Shown here piece by piece: positions 57,255 to 64,000 of a stretch of DNA of 64,000 nucleotides. The stretch is taken from positions 57,666,422-57,730,421 of the forward strand of contig NC_079495.1 in NCBI RefSeq assembly GCF_030052815.1, in the 5' to 3' direction. A model generated the notes under the pieces. It searched no databases, was not told where the DNA came from, and was given only the letters and a program-made list of their open reading frames with translations. Within the stretch, counting starts at the first letter, position 1, and the number at the start of each line of letters is the position of its first letter. The position numbers and the translations under genes were made by a program. This DNA is from Hevea brasiliensis. Its lineage: Eukaryota > Streptophyta > Magnoliopsida > Malpighiales > Euphorbiaceae.

Positions 57255-60200
57255 TGTAACAACCTCACCGTAGGTAGTCTATACGTTCTACTATTCTGAT
57301 GTCTAATATCTATTCAGACAGTCAGAATGTCGGCAACTACATTTAAACGATGGTGAGGAGACATAAAATGATGAAATACATGATAAGAAAATGCAAGAAA
57401 AATTTAGGAAAAATAAAAGACATGAAATGTAATTAGGTTAAAAGAGCTGTGTCCTGAACCCGCGAGGAACCCTACGAAATAATTTTCGGGGTTTAATTAA
57501 AAATTTACCAAGGTATAAATGACATTAAAAATGTCAAAGAAGACTTAATTAATTGGTAAAAGTAAAAATAAAAATAAAATAGGCAGTATAAAAATTAAAG
57601 GGGACCGTCGGATCGGGAATTTGATCGGTATTTCCGAAAAAGCGGGACTTTAACCAGAAGAGAGGTATTTTGGTCATTTGACACTTAAAGTTGACTTTTG
57701 ACCAAAAAGTCCATTAAAAAAATGAGTGATATTAAAATTTAGAAAACCCCATAAAAATCTCATGAAAATATGAAATTACATGTAGTGTAATTAAAGAAAG
57801 ATAAGTGGGGTTAATTAAAATTTTTAAAACCCTTGAATATTATAATAATAAACAAAGGTTAGTGGGGGGGTATAAAAGGCTCAAAATGTGGCAAAGTTTT
57901 CCACTAAAACTCTTTTTCCTCACTTCCTCTTTCACATGGCCGAAACTGCAACTCCATTGCCCTCCATGAATGCTCCTCATGCAAGCTCTAAATCCCTCTC
58001 ATCCTCACCATAAACCTCATAAGTTTCTTCACAAAAATTAGTCACTACACCTTGGGCAGTCTATTGGTTGCCAAGAATTTGGGAAATTTTAAAGTTTTTA
58101 TGAGATTGATAAGCTGCCATTAAAGGTTAGTGCATAATTCCTTCTTCTTCTCTAGTTAAACATTGAAATGAGATTGTATGATGAGGAAATTGATGGAAAA
58201 TGATGGGTAATTGAGAACGCTCAATTAGGCAGCCATGGGAAGTTTTGGGATTTGATTTATTTTTACATGAAAATGGTGATTAGTAATGTTAATTAAGGTA
58301 ATTACATGAATTAGGATAAAATTTATATGTGGGTGTTTGAGGTTTGATTATGAATTAGGGTTTGTAACCATGAATTTTGTGGATTTTGTTTGAGGCTTGA
58401 AACTATTCAATTGGAAGCCTTGATAAGCATGGTTATTGATGAATTTATACATATAATTGGTGAATTATAATGTTGATTAAGGTGACTAAGAGTATAAGAA
58501 TTTTATTGCATGTATATTGTTGATTTTGACACTCTAAATTAGGGCTGAACCAATTATGAGTGACTAGTGATACTACCCAAATTTGGCAGCCTTGAGGAGT
58601 TTAGGAGATAGGTAATTTTATAAATTAAATGGTGAATTGTGGTGTCCATGGATATGTGGAAAGTAAATTAGGCATTGATAGTTGATATTTCATGTGCTAG
58701 CCAATTTTTTTTTTCATGTGCATATTGTTGTTGACTTGACCAATTGAATTAGGGTCTTGCATTGACTATTATAGGCTTGTGTATACTGCTTGAATTTATT
58801 GAATTGAGATGAATTAATGATATTAGAAGTGCCATGAATGCAAATTTGAAGTTTGGGAGATGGAGAAATGAATATTGGTAGTGTTCTTTTGTGTAGGTTG
58901 TGGAATTGTTGAAAATAGTGTGTAAATTGAGTTAGAATTGACCTTGTGTGACACCAATTGGTATGAGGCCAATTGGAGGTGAAAAATGACCTAAAACGCT
59001 CCATTTTCCATGTAGAAATTATTCCAAAATCTGCCTAAAAAGTGACCAAAAGCTTGCCCTAATCCGGATTGCCTTTTAGTGAACCCAGAAATGAGCAAAT
59101 GAATAGTGTTCACTCATTTGGTCATATCTCTCTATGGACAAGTCCAAATGACCTGAAATTTATACCATTATAAAGCTTAGACATAGGGCTAAAATTCTTA
59201 TGAAGACACCAAAGCCCAGAAATGCCATTAACCAAGTCAATTTGCTTGCCTAAGTAGGGACACCAAATCTGTCCTGAATTAAAACTGCCCAGAATTGCTA
59301 AATAAAGACCACTTGACCAGTTTTGGAAAAGAAGCCATAACTTGGTCCATAGAACTCCAAATTCCCTAAAACTAGTGCCAAAATTTCAATAAGACATAGG
59401 CCTAAAATACTAGTATTTTGACCAAAACCCAAACAATAAGAGAACTAGGTCAATTAACTTGATTAATTTGGCAAACCAAATCTGGAAATGGTATAAATGA
59501 CCACTAACTCCAGAATAGTGTGTTAAGCATATCTCCCATTAGAAGTCTTCAATTAAAATGAGCCATACCATTCTAGAAAGCTAAGAAATAGACCTTCAAT
59601 TTTGTTTTAGACATCTTCCTCACCTTATAAATGTAAGAAGCTCAAATATTGTGTCAAAGCTACTGCCCTAATTTAAATCCTACTACTATAAGACATTTGA
59701 GTCTAGTCCAATAACTTGACTATAAGTAACTCTACAAGGCTTGAAAAATTACAACCAAAAATTATGAGTGGCCATAATACATAGGGCAACATATCCTATG
59801 AAGAATAGTAGACCTAAATATGGCAGCAACCTACTCAAATAAAATTGGCAAAGTATAATATCAAAACTGCCTAGTAAGGGCACCAAAAATTCAGATTTGA
59901 CATAGTTATAGTTATTTGACCATAACTTGAGTTATACAAATCCAAATGATATGATTCAAAAAGGAAAATAAAGATAAGACATAGAAGAACAACTTCTATT
60001 AAGGAAGTGTGGCCAAACAGTAGCCACAAATTGCTCAATTGGATATGCAAAAATAAGACAGTAAAGCTGAACCTAAAGAAAGGTTCTTAGAAAACATTTG
60101 TGACTTATCCCTACTAAGTCACTACATGCTAAATTACAGGAAATAGGTATGTAGGACACATTTTCCCCACTATAAATGAACATGAAAATTCTGTTAAATA

Positions 60201-61455
60201 ATTATTAATGCATAATTGCCCACAGTAAACCTAGGCTCATGTTTATATACTTGGATTGATTGGTATACCAATTAGGGACTACAGATAGCAGTACTGCCTA
60301 CATGGATAATCATTCATCGAGAACATATGTCTGGTATGATTGATCTGTAGGCTATATGCCTACCTGTTGGCTATTATGCCTTATTTTATATCTGACTTTA
60401 AAAGCCTACCCGCTGGCCTTGTGCCTGATATGATAGATGTATACTGGATAGACATACGAATGTCTAATCAGTATACTCCCATGTATCCAGTCTTATAGTT
60501 TGTTATAGGTTGCTTAGGCATTGGTATGATTCTAAAAGACTGAGAATGACACAAATAAATAGATACTGATAATTAATTTATTTCCAAAGTACAGAAAAGT
60601 CATAAATGACTTAGACTATATAAGAAATGAATAGAAAAGATACTGTTAAATTTAACTATTCCCAAAGTGTAGGAAATTTATAAATGTCTTAGAATTGATG
60701 ACAATTTCATTGATATGAGTTTAAGGAGACTAAAAATGAAATATATGCATAGATAAGATCTTGATAAATATATTGATTCCAAGGTGTTATAAAATATACA
60801 ATTGACCTAGAATTATGAATTTACACATATTATTGTCATTTTAAATCATTTAGTTATTCTGCTTTAAGATTATGCACTACTAAGCAATTTGCTTAGCGCG
60901 TTGGATTTTCCATTGCGTAGGTACTGGAGATCAGTAGTCGCCACAGCAGCAGCCGCCACAGTAGTGTTCGGACAGAGCTCCGACAAGATCTGCCACCGTC
61001 CAGAGTCACCTCACTAGTCTTTTATATTTTGATAGGGCCCATGTATATACTAGTATTTTAGTTCATTGTATATAATCATGATGTAAATAAAAATTGTAAA
61101 TATATATTTTGGGTTGTAAATAAAGTTATGAATTTCTGCATATGAATTTCTATATGAATGAATGAATGAACTTGAAATTGTATGAGCATAAATGACATGA
61201 TACGACATGTAGAGATATGAAATTATTTTTAACAGGTAACTAGTGAAACCTGCCATATGCCAATTAAACAGAGGAGGCTCTGCCCGGGTATCCACAGAAA
61301 TAAATTATGATAAAAAAAGAAAAAAAATATATTTACCACATATTTTCTATAAGTTTAAAATTAACAATGAATACGACAGCATAAGATAAGGTGCTCTGGT
61401 ACCTAATGTGGCACTCCTCGCTCGGCTACACTGTAGACGGGTAAGGGGCATCACA
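57255..61455 (+). repeat. 3' LTR of Gypsy-C (4201 bp)
   Basis: From TGTAACAACCTCACCG to AGGGGCATCACA. The longest LTR in the window; extra length comes from additional diverged subrepeats between about 59100 and 60100. No gene: frames at 58714-59004, 61050-61295 and 61347-61547 have no motif. A double stem-loop lies about 540 bases before the end. Confidence 0.88.
60874..60917 (+). other. Conserved double stem-loop in LTR C
   Basis: Stem 1 is CTAAGC (60880-60885)/GCTTAG (60891-60896) with loop AATTT. Stem 2 is CGCGTTGG (60897-60904)/CCATTGCG (60910-60917) with one G-U and one mismatch, followed by TAGGTACTGG. Confidence 0.6.
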
Positions 61456-61457
61456 AA

Positions 61458-61708
61458 TCGAAAGGTTATACTCTTGGCCAATAGACTGGAGATCGATCTC
61501 CTTGAGGACCGATGGCAACTCATCCACAGGTGAGTTCTTTCCTTCAAGAAGACGCTTGTTTTAACTTGGTCGCTCGACCATGGACCGGGATGATGGCCAT
61601 AGAAGGTTCAGGTCGCTCACTCGGTCTAGCCACATCACCTTCATCCAATGTCCATGAAATGTGAACAAAAGGAGGACTTGCAGCTCTCTGACCGTCGATA
61701 CCGCTCAT
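61458..61708 (-). pseudogene. Host gene, N-terminal part
   Basis: ATG at 61708 opens MSGIDGQRAASPPFVHISWT. After a frame slip near 61545 the other frame reads ELPSVLKEIDLQSIGQEYNL and then meets the end of Gypsy-C. The LPSVL...DL...Y pattern resembles the N-terminus of plant putative gypsy-type transposon proteins, whose later parts resemble 11269-12490. Strand, order and content fit one gene cut by the inserted block, with a piece of the middle missing. An upstream in-frame start at 61777 is possible, but 61708 gives the better protein-like start. Confidence 0.5.
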
Positions 61709-62244
61709 TTTCAAAGATAAAGATAAAACTGATCGAAAAAAGATTAAAGTCCTTATCAGAGTGTACATCGGTGCCAAAAAAATTTATAAAGCAAGAGAGG
61801 ACAGAAGAAGTTGCTCAGAGAATCGGAAAATGGCGTAAATAGGCAAATGGCCAATACTCCTCCCTATTTATACCTACCTGAGCATTAAATGCTCGCAAAA
61901 CCCCAAGAGACGCATCGGTTAATGGGATTGGACCGTTTTGATGACATCAAAAGTAAATTCCAGAAAAGTGGCAGGGAGATCAAATATTTAAAGATTGGTC
62001 AGGAGAGATCAGTTGATGAGTGTGAGTTGTGAGATCAGATCAGACACTGTTATAAGAGATAAGAAAATAATGCAATAATAAAATAAAATAAACAATCAAT
62101 TTTGAATAAATAAAAACTTCATTTCATTTCCAAAAGGTCATAATACATTGCTTGGGCGATCTTTCAAGATCAACAATTATAAATTTCCCTTCACTACATT
62201 CTACCTATCTTGCTCCTATGGTTTGGACCGCTCTTGATTTCAAG
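61709..62244 (-). promoter_or_regulatory. Upstream region of host gene with TATA box (61865-61872)
   Basis: The minus strand reads TATAAATA at 61865-61872 followed by a GGGAGGAG stretch and a CT-rich leader (CTTCTTCTGTCCTCTCTTG) before the ATG at 61708. This is the usual spacing for a plant promoter. The rest (61873-62244) is AT-rich with no other recognisable feature. Confidence 0.5.
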
Positions 62245-62435
62245 ATGCCATTCAAGAGATACGTGGAGATCAGGAGGGTAGCTCTCATCAACTATGGCAA
62301 AGACTACGGGAAGCTAGGTGTCTTCATTGATGTTATTGACCAGAACCGAGCTACGATTGGGACCCTCGATATGGTTAGGAGCTACATTAACTTCAAGAGG
62401 CGGTCACCGATATTAAGATTGAAATTAACGGTCCC
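62245..62435 (+). pseudogene. RPL14: 60S ribosomal protein L14 (eL14) 5' fragment
   Basis: ATG at 62245 begins [20 protein letters not shown], continuing [15 protein letters not shown] and [12 protein letters not shown]. These are the conserved N-terminal blocks of plant eL14, a component of the large ribosomal subunit. After about 53 codons a small deletion shifts the frame; the next frame reads [10 protein letters not shown], again like eL14, and then similarity ends near 62435. About half of a roughly 134-residue protein is present. No neighbouring exon is seen. It is a truncated copy, captured or retroposed, in a transposon-rich setting. Confidence 0.8.
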
Positions 62436-63301
62436 CTTATTAGAGATCGATCTGCAAGCCATACCAGTAAGTCGATCAGAGATCAGCACAGTAGTCAGTT
62501 TCGATCTTGATTAGTCAATTAGTCCAGTTCCCTCACTATCATCAGACGATGCCCTCATAAACCTCTGATCACCGGCATTGTTCATTTTTAGGAGATGGAC
62601 AAAGAAAACATTTGGAAAAAGATTAAGGTGGTTGTCGTGAGAAGAATTCTTGTCAGAAAAGTCAAGAAGGAGAAAGTAAAACTTTGAAATTCACCGGAGA
62701 AGGAAGATTGAGAGTATGTGAATGGCGAAATTATGCGTCATTTATATAGTGCCTTTGCATTTATTATGTGCAGAACTCGAAGCGGTTCATCGGTAATAAG
62801 AGGATTTATTGCTTTGACTGGTATAGGTCAGAATCAAGAAATAAGAGAGAATGGGTAAAACAAGGAACAACCTATAGGGATCAGAGGTGATGGAGGAGTC
62901 CAACTGTTTCCCATCATAACCTTTAATTTATGAGTTTAACCCCTTGCCGTTGGATTGTAGGTGGTTAAAGCAGCCCAGTACATTTCAATTTACACCATTG
63001 ATCATAATTATGAGGACGGATTTAAAGCCCTTAGATCAAAAGTAAATAACTAATTCAGCACCTTTTGTTCCCAACCTTTGGATCCATCCTGTAAGGCGTG
63101 ACTCCTAACCGTTGGATGAAGGGATAAAAGGGCAGAAATTTGGAATGCAATCCTAACTTTCAGTTTTGATCCTCTTTAATTCTGGAATGTAGGATTATGT
63201 CCTTTTGGATCCTAAACCTTCATTCCTTCCTGCTGAAATCTTGACACTCTATCTCTGAGCACCCGTCTCCTATAAATACCTGCATGCAATGCTATGGAGG
63301 T
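62436..63301. other. Promoter-like non-coding stretch
   Basis: No gene of useful size. On the minus strand CTATATAAAT (62741-62750) precedes a CT-rich leader and a 24-codon open frame starting at 62585 (MNNAGDQRFMRASSDDSEG). This start loosely resembles that of the host gene at 61708 (GDQR/DGQR, AS). On the plus strand TATAAATA sits at 63271-63278. These look like separate promoter remnants; none leads to a long frame. Confidence 0.4.
63271..63278 (+). promoter_or_regulatory. TATA box just upstream of LTR insertion
   Basis: TATAAATA after CCGTCTCC and before CCTGCATGCAATGC. The LTR at 63302 starts 24 bases downstream, near where transcription would begin. Confidence 0.4.
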
Positions 63302-64000
63302 TGTAACACCCCTATTTGCATAGCCTGGTATATTTCATTATTCCAGTGACCGGTGTCGGTCCGGACAATTAAGGGGATTAGAACCACACTTAAGACAATT
63401 AGAAAAGCCATAAAAACAAATAATTATTAATTGCCAATTAGTTAAGTATAAATAAGAAAAACAGAACATAAGAAGATAAATGAGCCGAGAGTCACAGTGA
63501 TGGGTGACTTTCTTAGAAAGGACTGCGAAGTCGATTTAAACTCAAATTTCGAACTATAAAATGTGACGCTATTGTCCTTAGGACTATTGCGAACACAGTG
63601 GAAAAGAGAAAATCACAAAAAAGAATTGTTAAGCCAGTCAAATAATTAGGTAAGGGAGTCGAAAAAAAATATTGAATTATTTGCAAATCGGATCGAACTG
63701 GAGAGGGGCAATTTGGTCAATTGACCACGAGAGCTGACTCCTGACCTAACTGTCAAATAAAATCAAAGAAAAGAAAATTTTAGAATCGGGAATTAAATTA
63801 AAGAACTAATGAAAAAATAAAAAAAAAAAGAGAAAAAAAAGAAAAGTAAAAAGTGATGACATCATGCATGACCTCATGCATGATGCAATAAATATATAAT
63901 TAATAAATTTAATTAATTTGATTTTATGGCCTTCCATAAGACTAAAAACAAAAAGGAAAAGAAAAAGGAAAAAAAAAAAAAAAAGAGACTTATCTTCTTC
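63302..64000 (+). repeat. Gypsy LTR, 5' end, Gypsy-I/LTR-F family, cut by window end
   Basis: Starts TGTAACACCCCTATTTGCAT and matches LTR F from 15352 and, reversed, Gypsy-I from 1110 almost throughout. Whether it is a solo LTR or the start of a full element cannot be seen. No gene is present. Confidence 0.92.
63860..63885. promoter_or_regulatory. CATGCATG inverted repeat in LTR at 63302
   Basis: CATCATGCATGA (63860-63871) and TCATGCATGATG (63874-63885), perfect arms with CC between; the third copy of the structure at 527-552. Confidence 0.6.

Larger units (their letters stand above)
55288..61455 (+). mobile_element. Gypsy-C: Ty3/gypsy derivative lacking 5' LTR and most of pol
   Basis: The remnant starts inside its primer binding site. 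It keeps a leader, a gag with many stops, a 360-base scrap of pol, a polypurine tract and a 4.2-kb 3' LTR ending GGGGCATCACA at 61455. It is related to Gypsy-D in gag, zinc knuckles, polypurine tract and LTR end. The right flank is AATCG inside the host gene; the left flank has been lost with the 5' LTR. Confidence 0.88.

Overview
This window is repeat-rich chromatin from a flowering plant, most likely a eudicot. It is AT-rich, and almost every base belongs to LTR retrotransposons of two groups. One group is Ty3/gypsy chromoviruses with long LTRs (about 3.4-4.2 kb), a GPY/F motif and a chromodomain-like tail, which resembles the Tekay/Del clade. The other is one family of Ty1/copia elements with LTRs of about 2.1 kb. 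I see no intact cellular gene, no tRNA or rRNA gene and no CRISPR array. Traces of other genes are a broken plant transposon-type gene split between the two flanks and a fragment of ribosomal protein L14 (eL14).

Layout. 1-8845: Gypsy-I on the minus strand (3' LTR cut by the window edge, broken gag-pol, 5' LTR truncated). 8849-10755: a tandem repeat of about 0.8 kb in 2.4 copies. 11269-12490: C-terminal half of the broken host gene (minus strand). 12491-61455: a stack of nested insertions. 61458-61708: N-terminal part of the same host gene. 61709-63301: promoter-like AT-rich sequence holding the eL14 fragment. 63302-64000: start of another gypsy LTR related to Gypsy-I.

Nested stack. Copia-A (+) landed at 12491. 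Copia-B (-) landed in Copia-A's leader (14756-48949, duplication TTGGG). Copia-B's 3' LTR received gypsy solo LTR E (15107-22424, TCAAG), which received solo LTR F (15352-19187, CTAAA/ATAAA). Copia-B's 5' LTR received the complete Gypsy-D (30723-47769, TTTAA). Gypsy-D's 3' LTR received copia solo LTR G (39262-44965, CCACT), which received gypsy solo LTR H (39501-43140, TGACT). So up to five insertions lie one inside another. On the right, Copia-A's 3' LTR stops at 55287 and is fused to the internal part of Gypsy-C (to 61455). This is best explained by a deletion that also removed the middle of the host gene.

All coding regions are broken. In Gypsy-D most nonsense codons look like C-to-T (or G-to-A) changes, as expected for methylated DNA. 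In Gypsy-I the LTRs are nearly identical, yet the reading frames are broken by other kinds of change. The LTRs also carry non-coding structures kept across families: a double stem-loop 540-710 bases before the LTR 3' end, an inverted repeat built from CATGCATG motifs, and G-box/ABRE-like repeats in the copia U3. Element letters (A-I) are labels used only in this annotation.
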